This document shows, in pieces, positions 31,498-39,584 of a stretch of DNA of 64,000 nt. Every line of letters starts with the position of its first letter. Within the stretch, counting starts at the first letter, position 1. The translations under genes were made by a program, and so were the position numbers. The notes under the pieces were generated by a model. That model ran no database searches, was not told the DNA's origin, and saw only the letters and a program-made list of their open reading frames with translations. Source of the DNA: Anaerolineae bacterium (GTDB lineage Bacteria > Chloroflexota > Anaerolineae > Anaerolineales > Anaerolineaceae); assembly GCA_013178095.1 (NCBI GenBank), contig JABLXK010000007.1:62001-126000 (forward strand). The letters are read 5' to 3'.

Positions 31498-33039
31498 ATG
31501 GCCAACAACCAGGTTATTTTGCAGTGCCGGCGCGCCATGGCCGACGTGGATACCTTCATCGAGACTTGCTCGACCATCAAACTGCGCGACTACCAGCGCG
31601 GGGTGGCCGAGGCGGTTTTCCGCTCCGTCCGGGAACACGCCGGCCGCTCTTTCGTGGTCATGTTCCCCAGGCAATCCGGAAAGAACGAGCTGCAGGCGCA
31701 GCTCGAAACCTATCTGCTGTGCTGCTACTACCTGATGAACGCTGAAATGGTCAAAGTCTCGCCCACCTGGAAGCCGCAGACCCTCAATGCCATGCGCCGC
31801 CTGGAGCGCGTGCTCGGCGGTAACCTGATCGCCAAGCACTTGTGGACCAAAGAATCCGGCTACATCTACCGCTGCGGGAAAGCCAGGATTTACTTTTTCT
31901 CCGGGCAGCCGCGCTCCAACATCGTGGGAGCCACGGCCAACGTCCTGCTGGAAGTGGTGCAGGCCGTGGCCAACGTCGACCTGGCAGCCGCTGACGTTCC
32001 AACCGGTGCGGAAAACACCTATTACATTTTTGCCAACCGCACCGATGGATCCACGTCCTTTACGCTCAGCGTGTCCACGTCCATCACCGAGGGCGCCAAC
32101 CAGCGCCGCATCGGCCGTTTTTTCTGGGACGGGGCCAAAATCGAGAAGGACAGCCTGCGCACCGAGCTGGCTGTCAGTCTCAAAAGCCTGCTGTACTACG
32201 TCGAGCCGCAGATCTGCGAGGGCCGCCTGACCCTCTCCACCGGCGTGAGCGTGTCCACCACCGATATCACCAGCTCGGCCACGCTCTTCTTCACGCCCCA
32301 CAGGGGCAACCGCGTGGCGCTCTACGTGCCAAACTACGGTTGGCGGCTGTACACGTTCGCTGAATTGAGCCTCGATATCTCGGCCGTGGCCGCTGACACG
32401 AACCTCGATATCTGGCTGTACGACAACGCCGGCGTGCTCACGCTGGCCTATACCGCCTGGAGCAACGACACGCTGCGCGCTACGGCCATCGTGCGCCAGG
32501 ACGGGATCTACTGCAAGTCCGGCGCGCTCAACTACCGCTACCTGGGCACCATCCGCACCTCCGGCACCGGCGTCACCTGCGACACCAAAGTCAAGCGCTT
32601 TGTGTGGAATTATTACAACCGGGTCAATCGCTCGTTCTACATCACCGAGGCGACTGAATCCTGGACCTACAACGCCCGCACCTGGCGGCCGTGGAATAAC
32701 TCGGTCAATAACCGCCTGGCTTTCGTGATCGGGGTGAACGAGGAGCTCATCCGCCTGCAGTTCCACGCGGCCAACACGTGCACCACCGACATCACCCGCG
32801 CGGTGGGTATCGGCCTGGATTCTGTCTCGCTGCCCTCCACGGACTGCGTCTGGAATTCGCAATCGATCTCCGGAAATCAATCCAGCCAGGCGCACTACAC
32901 CGGTTACCCGGGCATCGGATTCCACTACCTGCAGCTGCTGGAGCTGGGCTACTCCACCGTGATCACCTACTACGGCACGCTCACCACTTCCGGCACCGAA
33001 ATGCACCACTCCGGCGCGGTCGGCAATTTGATGGGGTAG
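31498..33039 (+). CDS. Chimeric ORF: terminase large-subunit N-terminus fused to a virion/tail-type protein
   Basis: Codons 1-153 from ATG 31498 are a terminase ATPase: DYQRGVAEAVFRSVRE, Walker-like VVMFPRQSGKNE, VKVSPTWKPQTLNAMRR and RSNIVGATANVLLEV, the last normally running into DEAQD of Walker B. Instead the frame continues with VQAVANVDLAAADVPTG and about 350 residues of beta-rich, aromatic sequence typical of phage structural proteins (RIGRFFWDGAKIEKDS, TYYGTLTTSGTEMHHSG). The join at about 31955 is in frame and lies between two near-identical 15-bp stretches (31930-31944, 31963-31977). The terminase half cannot be active. ATG 31498 overlaps the stop of a 21-codon frame. Confidence 0.75.
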   Translation: MANNQVILQCRRAMADVDTFIETCSTIKLRDYQRGVAEAVFRSVREHAGRSFVVMFPRQSGKNELQAQLETYLLCCYYLMNAEMVKVSPTWKPQTLNAMRRLERVLGGNLIAKHLWTKESGYIYRCGKARIYFFSGQPRSNIVGATANVLLEVVQAVANVDLAAADVPTGAENTYYIFANRTDGSTSFTLSVSTSITEGANQRRIGRFFWDGAKIEKDSLRTELAVSLKSLLYYVEPQICEGRLTLSTGVSVSTTDITSSATLFFTPHRGNRVALYVPNYGWRLYTFAELSLDISAVAADTNLDIWLYDNAGVLTLAYTAWSNDTLRATAIVRQDGIYCKSGALNYRYLGTIRTSGTGVTCDTKVKRFVWNYYNRVNRSFYITEATESWTYNARTWRPWNNSVNNRLAFVIGVNEELIRLQFHAANTCTTDITRAVGIGLDSVSLPSTDCVWNSQSISGNQSSQAHYTGYPGIGFHYLQLLELGYSTVITYYGTLTTSGTEMHHSGAVGNLMG

Positions 33040-33049
33040 CGTTCGTAGT

Positions 33050-33204
33050 GCCCTGCAGGAGCAGGGCGCGGAGATGCTCCGCCATCGGCAGCGTCGAGCT
33101 GCCGGAAGGCGGGGTGTCGGTCTTTCCCTGCTCGCCGAAGTCCCCTGCAGGTGCAGGGGAAGCAGGTACTCCGCCATCGGCGGCTTCGAGCTGCCGGAAG
33201 GCGG
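33050..33204 (+). repeat. Two tandem 92-bp units, each with two hairpins
   Basis: Unit 1 has GCCCTGC/GCAGGGC (33050-33067) and CCGCC-CGGCAGC/GCTGCCG-GGCGG (33079-33112). Unit 2, offset by exactly 92 bp, has CCCCTGC/GCAGGGG (33142-33159) and CCGCC-CGGCGGC/GCTGCCG-GGCGG (33171-33204). The first stem differs by a compensated base pair between units. Non-coding, between the chimeric ORF and the next gene. Confidence 0.75.
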
Positions 33205-33250
33205 GGTAGACAAGTTTTATCAACTTTCGTAAATCAGAGAGGTATTTATT

Positions 33251-33574
33251 ATGGCTACAATTGTCGTTAATCCGGGCAAATTACATCAAGAGCTTTTAAA
33301 TGCAGGTCTTCCTGCTACCAGCGTATCTTCGGATGGCCGCGTGGATTACTCCCGTGAGCTTACTCAATCAGAACAAACCGAAGCTGCCGCGGTGATCGCC
33401 GCCCATAGCTCGGCGCTCACCACCGAAGAAGCTCGCATCGAAGCCTATTTAAACAGCGGGATCTCGATCCAAAGCATGATTTTTGCCCTGTGGAACAAGA
33501 TCATGAACTCGGATGCCACCGCCGCTGATCGGATTCAGGCTATCATGACAGCGATTAACGCCACCATCAATTAA
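33251..33574 (+). CDS. Small phage-associated protein
   Basis: 107 residues. VVNPGKLHQELLNAGLP, VDYSRELTQSEQTEAAAVIAAH and ISIQSMIFALWNKIMNSDATAADR resemble small proteins that follow tail genes in phages; not assigned to a family. AGAGAGG precedes the ATG. Ends 9 bp from the convergent guaA stop with no terminator between. Confidence 0.65.
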   Translation: MATIVVNPGKLHQELLNAGLPATSVSSDGRVDYSRELTQSEQTEAAAVIAAHSSALTTEEARIEAYLNSGISIQSMIFALWNKIMNSDATAADRIQAIMTAINATIN

Positions 33575-33583
33575 TCGTGAAAG

Positions 33584-35137
33584 CTATTCCCACTCAATGG
33601 TGGCCGGGGGCTTGGAGGTCAGATCGTAGACCACGCGGTTGACGCCCTTGACCTCGTTGACAATGCGGCCGGAGACGCGCGCCAGCAGGTCGTAGGGCAG
33701 GCGCACCCAATCGGCGGTCATAAAGTCCTGGCTGCTGACGGCGCGCAGCACGACCGTCTCCTGATAGGTGCGCTGGTCGCCCATTACGCCCACGGACTTG
33801 ACCGGCAGCAGGACCACGAAGGCCTGCGCGATGCCCGTCTCGCTGCCGCCCGGCTGTTCCAGTAGGCCGGCGGCGCGCAGCTCGGAGGTGAAGATGGCGT
33901 CCGCCGCACGCAGGGAAGCCAGGCGTTCGGCCGTGACCTCGCCCAGGCAGCGCACGGATAGCCCCGGGCCGGGGAAGGGCTGGCGCCAGATCAACTCGTC
34001 CGGTAATTCCAGCGCCGCGCCGATGCGGCGCACTTCATCCTTGAATAAATAGCGCAGGGGTTCGACCAGCGCGAATTGCATATCTTTGGGCAGGCCGCCC
34101 ACATTGTGGTGCGACTTGATCACCTGCGCAGCGGAACGCTCCGGCGCGCGCGATTCGATGATGTCGGGGTAGATGGTACCCTGCATGAGAAAGGCGATGC
34201 CGTCCTGCGCGCGGGCGAAGGCTTCGAACTTGCGGATGAAGGCCTCGCCGACCGCGCGGCGCTTGGCTTCGGGGTCGATCACGCCGCGCAGCGCCGCCAG
34301 GAAATCGTCCCCGGCGTCCAGCACGTGCAAGGCCGCGCCCAGGCGGGGCTGCAGGGCAGCCTCGACGGATTCTCGTTCGCCCTGGCGCAGCAAACCGTTA
34401 TCCACGAACAAGGCGCAAAGCTGGTCGCCCACGGCGCGGTGCAGCAAGGCGGCCGCCACGGTGGAATCCACGCCGCCGCTGACCGCCGCCAGCACGCGCG
34501 CGCCGCCCACCTGCTTGCGGATGGAGGCCACGGACTGCTCGATGATGTGCGCGGGGGTCCAATCCTGAGCCGCGCCGCAGATGGATACCACGAAATTCTT
34601 GAGCACTTCGCTGCCGCGCGGGGTGTGGTGCACTTCGGGGTGGAACTGGATGCCGTAGAGGCGGCGCTGCGGATCGCCCATGACCGCCCAGGGGCTGTTG
34701 GCGCTGCTGCCCAGCAGGCTGAAGCCGGGCGGGAGCTGCTCCACGCGGTCGCCGTGCGACATCCATACTTTATATTCACCAGCCGGCATGAGGGGATTAT
34801 CGGCCACCACGTTCACCTGGGCGTGGCCGTACTCACGGCAGCCGCCCGCGGCGACTTTGCCGCCCAGGGCGTAGGTGAGCAGTTGCATGCCGTAGCAGAT
34901 GCCCAGCACCGGCACGCCGGAGGCCAGCACGTAGTCCGGCAGGGTCGGCGCGCCCGGATCGTAGACCGAGTTGGGACCGCCGGAGAGGATGAAGCCTTTG
35001 GGTTGCAAGGCCAGGATTTCCTCCGGAGGAGTATTCCAGTGAAACAATTCGCAATAGACCTGCAGCTCGCGCACGCGGCGGGCGATCAGTTGGGCGTATT
35101 GCGACCCGTAGTCCAGCACAATAATGGTATCCGACAT
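33584..35137 (-). CDS. guaA: GMP synthase (glutamine-hydrolysing)
   Basis: Converts XMP to GMP with glutamine. N-terminal class I glutaminase: [11 protein letters not shown] with Cys81 and [13 protein letters not shown]-PPase loop [11 protein letters not shown] near 228. C-terminal dimerisation domain ending [19 protein letters not shown]. 517 residues, normal. ATG 35137 chosen ([13 protein letters not shown]); CATAAT (35150-35145) lies 7 nt before it and no Shine-Dalgarno exists. The 3' end of guaA is a known integration hotspot and a prophage remnant touches it here, but the gene is intact. Confidence 0.97.
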   Translation of the reverse strand: MSDTIIVLDYGSQYAQLIARRVRELQVYCELFHWNTPPEEILALQPKGFILSGGPNSVYDPGAPTLPDYVLASGVPVLGICYGMQLLTYALGGKVAAGGCREYGHAQVNVVADNPLMPAGEYKVWMSHGDRVEQLPPGFSLLGSSANSPWAVMGDPQRRLYGIQFHPEVHHTPRGSEVLKNFVVSICGAAQDWTPAHIIEQSVASIRKQVGGARVLAAVSGGVDSTVAAALLHRAVGDQLCALFVDNGLLRQGERESVEAALQPRLGAALHVLDAGDDFLAALRGVIDPEAKRRAVGEAFIRKFEAFARAQDGIAFLMQGTIYPDIIESRAPERSAAQVIKSHHNVGGLPKDMQFALVEPLRYLFKDEVRRIGAALELPDELIWRQPFPGPGLSVRCLGEVTAERLASLRAADAIFTSELRAAGLLEQPGGSETGIAQAFVVLLPVKSVGVMGDQRTYQETVVLRAVSSQDFMTADWVRLPYDLLARVSGRIVNEVKGVNRVVYDLTSKPPATIEWE

Positions 35138-35277
35138 AGGCTCAATTATGGCATCAGCCGCGCCGGCGCGCAAGTGATTGGGGGAGGAATATCATCCCGG
35201 CGGGATTACTCGTAAAGACCGAGTACAGGTGGAATCCCGCCCTACCTTCAAGGCCTTGGAATGGCATTTTAACCAAT

Positions 35278-35307
35278 TTGACAGGCATTGAATAAAAAAA
35301 CTATAAT
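35278..35307 (+). promoter_or_regulatory. Consensus sigma-70-type promoter
   Basis: TTGACA (35278-35283), 18-bp spacer, TATAAT (35302-35307), for the lipoprotein gene at 35325. Both hexamers are perfect matches. Confidence 0.8.
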
Positions 35308-35324
35308 TTGCCATAGTTAAGGAA

Positions 35325-36143
35325 ATGATGATGAAGTATAAACTGCGCATTCTCCCGGGCCTGCTCGGATTGCTACTAATAACGCTGACAGTTTACGGCT
35401 GCGGCGGTTCAGCCGGCGCGGCGGGTACCAAGACCCCGCGGCCCAGCCTGGCGGAATCTGTGGAGATGACGCTGACAGCCAATGGCTTTACCAGTTCGGA
35501 AAATAAAGCAGCTGAAGCGACTGCCATCCCGCCCTCCTCCTGCGGCCTGGCGCTGCCAGGTGACCAGGGCTGGCCGGTGAGGTTGTGCGACAGTTTCAAC
35601 GATAACACCGGCGGCTGGACAGTGGAAAGCCAGGATAATCCTTACGCCAAATACAGCATCGATGTCAAAAATGGCGCATACAGCCTGGATTACACCGCCA
35701 AGAGTTTCGCCGCATACCAGCGCAGCGCGCTGACCTGGTTCGACGTAGCTTCGGCGCAGGATTTCGCCCTGTCCGTGACCGGGCGCATCAACAGCGACTT
35801 CCAGAATTGCAGCTGGGGCGCGGCTTTCCGCGCGGATGACGACAGCTTCTTTCTCTTCTCCATTTATAACGACAACACTTACGCCTTTGAAATCTATGAA
35901 AACGGCGGCTGGGTGCCCTTAATCACCCGGCGCCCTTACGACAAACTGAAATTAGGCCAGGCAAACAAGCTGGTCATCCTGGCCGAAGGCGGCGATTTTA
36001 CTTTTTACATCAATGACAACCTGGTCAACTCCTTCAGCGGCGGGCTGCTGCAGGAAAGCGGGATCAAACTGGTGGCCAGCGCCAAGGAAGGCGTGAGCGC
36101 CAGCTATACCTTCGACGACGTGGTCCTGCAAGTCAAACCGTAA
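35325..36143 (+). CDS. Lipoprotein with concanavalin-like beta domain
   Basis: Signal with lipobox VYGC, a short polar spacer, then a beta-sandwich-like domain of about 190 residues: VRLCDSFNDNTGGW, SWGAAFRADDDSFFLFSI, YAFEIYENGGW, FTFYINDNLVNSF, SASYTFDDVVLQ. The layout resembles family-16/LamG-like (DUF1080-like) carbohydrate-binding domains. A paralogue with the same order of motifs lies at 56392-57216. AAGGAA serves the second or third of three adjacent ATGs. Confidence 0.7.
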   Translation: MMMKYKLRILPGLLGLLLITLTVYGCGGSAGAAGTKTPRPSLAESVEMTLTANGFTSSENKAAEATAIPPSSCGLALPGDQGWPVRLCDSFNDNTGGWTVESQDNPYAKYSIDVKNGAYSLDYTAKSFAAYQRSALTWFDVASAQDFALSVTGRINSDFQNCSWGAAFRADDDSFFLFSIYNDNTYAFEIYENGGWVPLITRRPYDKLKLGQANKLVILAEGGDFTFYINDNLVNSFSGGLLQESGIKLVASAKEGVSASYTFDDVVLQVKP

Positions 36144-36178
36144 CGTATCCAAGTTACCTATTCTTTTATCCCCCGCTT

Positions 36179-36212
36179 AACCCCCACCCCTGTATCGGGC
36201 GGGGTTCTTTTT
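36179..36212 (+). terminator. Rho-independent terminator
   Basis: AACCCC...GGGGTT outer stem with inner CCC/GGG, followed by CTTTTT; downstream of the 35325 lipoprotein. Confidence 0.75.
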
Positions 36213-36226
36213 GCCAGCGCTGGCGA

Positions 36227-36263
36227 TTGACAATCATAGAAATCCTGTTCTATAATAGAACAG
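36227..36263 (+). promoter_or_regulatory. Promoter with a 19-bp palindrome over the -10 box
   Basis: TTGACA (36227-36232), 18-bp spacer, TATAAT (36251-36256). The perfect palindrome CTGTTCTAT-A-ATAGAACAG spans 36245-36263 with the -10 inside it, so a bound repressor would block RNA polymerase directly. The regulator is unknown. Confidence 0.75.
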
Positions 36264-36291
36264 ATTTACTAATAATATTGCGGAGGATGAG

Positions 36292-36933
36292 ATGAACCTG
36301 ACCACTACCCAACGATTGAGCCGGATATCCGGAAAATTTTTCTCCAGTTTACGCGACCGATCCATCAACGCCTACACGCTGGTCATGCTGGCGGCGCTGA
36401 TCGCGTTTGAATGTTTCAATTTCAGCACCACCGATTTCGCCCTGCAGGGTATGTTCGGCAGCATGGGCATGGGCGCGCTGCGCTGGTCGACCATCCTGGC
36501 GCTGGCATTTTGCGGGATGGACCTGGCCGGCATCACCAAACTGCTTGCCAACTCCAAAGCCGACCGCAGCAGCGCCGGCTGGTACCTGCTGGGCGCCTGG
36601 GTGGTGGCTGCCACCATGAACGCCGGGTTGACCTGGTGGGGTGTGAGCGTGGCGATCTACAACCAACCGGCTGACAGCATGCTGGTGCTGGATCCCATCA
36701 CCTTCGTCACCGCCATTCCCTTGCTGGTCTCCTTCGGCGTATGGCTGATCCGCATCCTGATCATCGGCGCGCTGGTATTCTCTTTCAATCCCAAAAGCGG
36801 GACTCAATCCGCCAAACCCGCGCAGGCGCATCACCGCGCGATGGGTTTCAGCGACAACCGCCAGGCTGTTCCCAGCGGCTATAAACCGCTCAATACACAG
36901 GCGCGCACGCACAACGATCCCTTCCGCTATTGA
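36292..36933 (+). CDS. Membrane protein of unknown function, four helices
   Basis: 213 residues with about four hydrophobic helices (near 28-45, 62-78, 97-118 and 138-165) and a polar C-terminal tail rich in Gln, His and Pro. DLAGITKLLANSKADR forms a charged loop after helix 2. No family was recognised. Preceded by a strong promoter with an operator-like palindrome and by GGAGG; followed by a terminator, so it is a single-gene, probably regulated unit. Confidence 0.7.
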   Translation: MNLTTTQRLSRISGKFFSSLRDRSINAYTLVMLAALIAFECFNFSTTDFALQGMFGSMGMGALRWSTILALAFCGMDLAGITKLLANSKADRSSAGWYLLGAWVVAATMNAGLTWWGVSVAIYNQPADSMLVLDPITFVTAIPLLVSFGVWLIRILIIGALVFSFNPKSGTQSAKPAQAHHRAMGFSDNRQAVPSGYKPLNTQARTHNDPFRY

Positions 36934-36951
36934 TCGGACCTCATCATCGCG

Positions 36952-36981
36952 AAAGCCGGGCTGACAACAGTCCGGCTTTTT
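36952..36981 (+). terminator. Rho-independent terminator
   Basis: AAAGCCGG/CCGGCTTT stem followed by TT; downstream of the membrane protein gene and just ahead of the rnd promoter. Confidence 0.75.
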
Positions 36982-37011
36982 AATTTGAAATCCCATACTA
37001 TAATGGCGGGT

Positions 37012-38148
37012 ATGAACGTTCACCTGGAAAAACCGGCGGTTTGGATCGATCGGAACGACACGCTGGAGCAAGCACTGAGAGCGATCGAAAAAGCCGCGAT
37101 CATCGCAGTGGATACCGAATCCAACAGCCTGTATGCGTACCGGGAACGGGTTTGCCTGATCCAGCTCTCCGTCCCGACGGACGATTTCATCATCGACGGG
37201 CTGGCGGATTTGAAGCTGGACAAGTTGGGCGCACTCCTGGCGGATACGGCTGTTGAAAAAATCTTTCACGCCTCCGAATACGATATCCTGTGCCTGAAGC
37301 GCGATTACGGTTTTTCGTTCAATAACCTTTTCGACACCATGCAAGCCGCGCGCATCCTCGGGTACGAGAAATTGGGATTATCCAACCTGCTGGAAGACCT
37401 GTTCGGGATCGAGCTGAGCAAGAAATACCAGAAAGCCGATTGGGGCAAACGCCCTTTGAGCGGGGAGATGCTGCAATACGCGCGCATGGACACACACCAT
37501 TTAATACGCCTGCGAGATCACCTGCGCTGTCAATTGGAAGAAAAAGGTTTGCTCGACCTGGCCGAAGAAGACTTCCGGCGCCTGTGCCGGGTGGAAGCGA
37601 ATCACAGGGATACCCCCGCTTATACCCAGGTGAGCGGCTACCAAAAGCTTGAACCGCAGCAACTGCGCGTGTTGGATGAACTTTGCCGTTTTCGGGAAAG
37701 CCAGGCGCAGCGCATTGATCGGCCCCTTTTCAAGGTGATCGGCAACGCCGCGCTGCTGGCCATTGCGCAGGCTTGCCCCCGGACTGCGGCGCAAATGAAA
37801 TCCATTGAGGGACTTTCACCAAAACTTTTCGACCGTTTCGGCCAGGGGCTGCTCTCAGCAGTGAATTCCGGCCTGACCCTGGAGCCGATCGTGGTCAAAA
37901 ACCGCAAACGGCCGTCGGACGCTTACCTTAACCGCCTGGAAACCCTCAAGGAATGGCGTAAAAATGCCGCGGCGCGAATGGGAGTACAATCAGATATCAT
38001 TCTGCCGCGGGACATCCTGGAAGCTATCGTCGGCAGCAACCCGCAAAATCAAAGCGACCTGCGCCTTGAAATGGCCGATGTTCCCTGGCGGTACTCGCGA
38101 TTCGGCGCAGAAATATTGGAAGTTATTCATCAGGATGGAAGTCAATGA
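37012..38148 (+). CDS. rnd: Ribonuclease D
   Basis: 3'-5' exoribonuclease acting on tRNA and other structured RNA. DEDD motifs: VDTESNS near residue 22, HASEYDILCLKRD near 85, and MLQYARMDTHHLIRLRDHL near 155. An HRDC domain lies at 205-290 (LCRFRESQAQRIDRPLFKV). Several in-frame ATGs exist; TATAAT (36999-37004) makes the ATG at 37012 the natural leaderless start, and starts at 36985 or 37003 lie upstream of or inside the box. Its stop overlaps the next gene by 4 bp. Confidence 0.9.
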   Translation: MNVHLEKPAVWIDRNDTLEQALRAIEKAAIIAVDTESNSLYAYRERVCLIQLSVPTDDFIIDGLADLKLDKLGALLADTAVEKIFHASEYDILCLKRDYGFSFNNLFDTMQAARILGYEKLGLSNLLEDLFGIELSKKYQKADWGKRPLSGEMLQYARMDTHHLIRLRDHLRCQLEEKGLLDLAEEDFRRLCRVEANHRDTPAYTQVSGYQKLEPQQLRVLDELCRFRESQAQRIDRPLFKVIGNAALLAIAQACPRTAAQMKSIEGLSPKLFDRFGQGLLSAVNSGLTLEPIVVKNRKRPSDAYLNRLETLKEWRKNAAARMGVQSDIILPRDILEAIVGSNPQNQSDLRLEMADVPWRYSRFGAEILEVIHQDGSQ

Positions 38149-39542
38149 AAATTCGTTTTTACGGAGCCGCGCGAACAGTCACCGGCTCGCAGCATTTATT
38201 GGAAGTCAATGGCAATAAACTTTTACTGGAATGCGGGGTTTTTCAGGGCAAACGCCGCGATTTTTACGAACGCAACCGCAGCTTTCCTTTCGATCCGCGT
38301 TCATTGGACGCGGTCATCCTCTCGCACGCGCACATCGACCATTCCGGCAACCTGCCCAACCTGGTAAAGCAAGGCTATAACGGCCCTATCTATACGACAC
38401 CCCCCACCGCCGATCTGGCGGGTGTGATGCTGCTGGATTCCGCGCACATCTACGAGGAGGACGCGGCATACATCAACAAGAAGAAACGAAAGCACGGCGA
38501 ACCGTTCATCGAGCCGCTTTACACGCGCGCGGACGCGGAACAGGTGCCGGCGCTTTTCAAAGAAGTCGGTTACAACCAGCCTTTCGAACCCATCCCCGGT
38601 GTCGTGGCGACGCTGGTGGACGCAGGCCACATCCTCGGCTCAGCCGCCGTTGCCCTGGAAATCCAGGAAGGCAGTAAAAAGACGCGCCTGTGGTTTTCGG
38701 GTGATATCGGCCGTTTCAACCTGCCCCTGATCGCCGACCCGATAATGCCGAAAGACGTTGATTACCTGATCATGGAATGCACCTACGGCGACAAGCCCCA
38801 CCGCGAGCCGGAACTGGCGTACAATGAATTCCGCGACACAGTGAAGCGTACAGTGGAACGCGGCGGAAAGGTGGTGGTTCCTGCTTTCGCGGTCGGCCGC
38901 ACCCAGGAACTGGTCTACGACCTCAACCGCATGATCAGCGACGGGGAAATCCCGCACATTCCGGTATTCGTCGACAGCCCCTTGGCCATCGATGCCAGCG
39001 AGGTTTTCCGCAGGCACCCCGATTATTTCGACGATGAAACGCATCAATTCATGCAAACCGGGCACCACCCGGCGCTCGATTTTCCCGGCTTGCGCTACAC
39101 GCGCAGCGTGGCTGAGTCCAAGGAGATCAATACCATCGACCAGCCTATGGTGATCATCTCCGCTTCGGGCATGGCGGAAACCGGGCGTATCCTGCACCAC
39201 CTGGCGCACAATATCGAAGACCCGCGCAACACCATCTGCATCGTCTCGTGGCAAGCGCCCGAAACACTCGGCCGGCGCCTGGCGGAACGCCAGCCCAAAG
39301 TGCGCATTTTCGGCGAAGAGATGCCCGTGCGAGCGGAAGTGGCCACCATCGGCGGACTTTCAGCGCACGCCGGGCAGGCTATGTTGATCGACTACGCCAA
39401 AGCCGCCAACCAAAACGGCCTCAAGCACATTTTTCTGGTGCACGGGGAAGAAAACCCGGCAGCCATCCTGATGGAAAAATTGCATACGGAAAACATCAGC
39501 GCCGTCAGTTACCCGGATTACGGCGAGGTGGTGGAAATTTAA
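38145..39542 (+). CDS. MBL-fold beta-CASP ribonuclease
   Basis: Metallo-beta-lactamase RNA hydrolase of the beta-CASP (CPSF73/Ysh1-like) group. Metal motifs: LSHAHIDHSGNLP near 65, VDAGHILGSA near 155, FSGDIGRF, MECTYGDK near 210, and a late FLVHGEE. The beta-CASP insert includes PAFAVGRTQELVYDL and ISASGMAETGRI. 465 residues, no KH domain. Overlaps rnd by 4 bp (ATGA), so the two RNases are translated together, suggesting joint RNA maturation or decay. Confidence 0.92.
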   Translation: MKIRFYGAARTVTGSQHLLEVNGNKLLLECGVFQGKRRDFYERNRSFPFDPRSLDAVILSHAHIDHSGNLPNLVKQGYNGPIYTTPPTADLAGVMLLDSAHIYEEDAAYINKKKRKHGEPFIEPLYTRADAEQVPALFKEVGYNQPFEPIPGVVATLVDAGHILGSAAVALEIQEGSKKTRLWFSGDIGRFNLPLIADPIMPKDVDYLIMECTYGDKPHREPELAYNEFRDTVKRTVERGGKVVVPAFAVGRTQELVYDLNRMISDGEIPHIPVFVDSPLAIDASEVFRRHPDYFDDETHQFMQTGHHPALDFPGLRYTRSVAESKEINTIDQPMVIISASGMAETGRILHHLAHNIEDPRNTICIVSWQAPETLGRRLAERQPKVRIFGEEMPVRAEVATIGGLSAHAGQAMLIDYAKAANQNGLKHIFLVHGEENPAAILMEKLHTENISAVSYPDYGEVVEI

Positions 39543-39584
39543 CCGGCTGGCTGCATCAACAAACCATTCAACAAGGGATATTTC

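Larger units (their letters stand above)
30490..33583 (+). mobile_element. Prophage remnant abutting the 3' end of guaA
   Basis: Contains a terminase small-subunit-like gene, a coiled-coil membrane protein, a chimeric terminase/virion ORF, tandem hairpin repeats and a small phage-like protein, all on the plus strand. No integrase, portal, capsid protease or lysis enzyme. The right end is 9 bp from the guaA stop codon. The left end is uncertain. Confidence 0.7.

Noticed and set aside
31433..31498. 21-codon ORF overlapping the terminase ATG (TAATG)
   Set aside because: Too short and without homology to distinguish from chance; could be the tail of a deleted gene.
31495..33213. 572-codon minus-strand frame across the chimeric phage ORF
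   Set aside because: Shadow of the plus-strand frame; repetitive composition and no ribosome site. The plus strand has terminase motifs.
34076..35215. 379-codon plus-strand frame opposite guaA
   Set aside because: guaA is unambiguous; the opposite frame is an artefact of GC-rich codon use.
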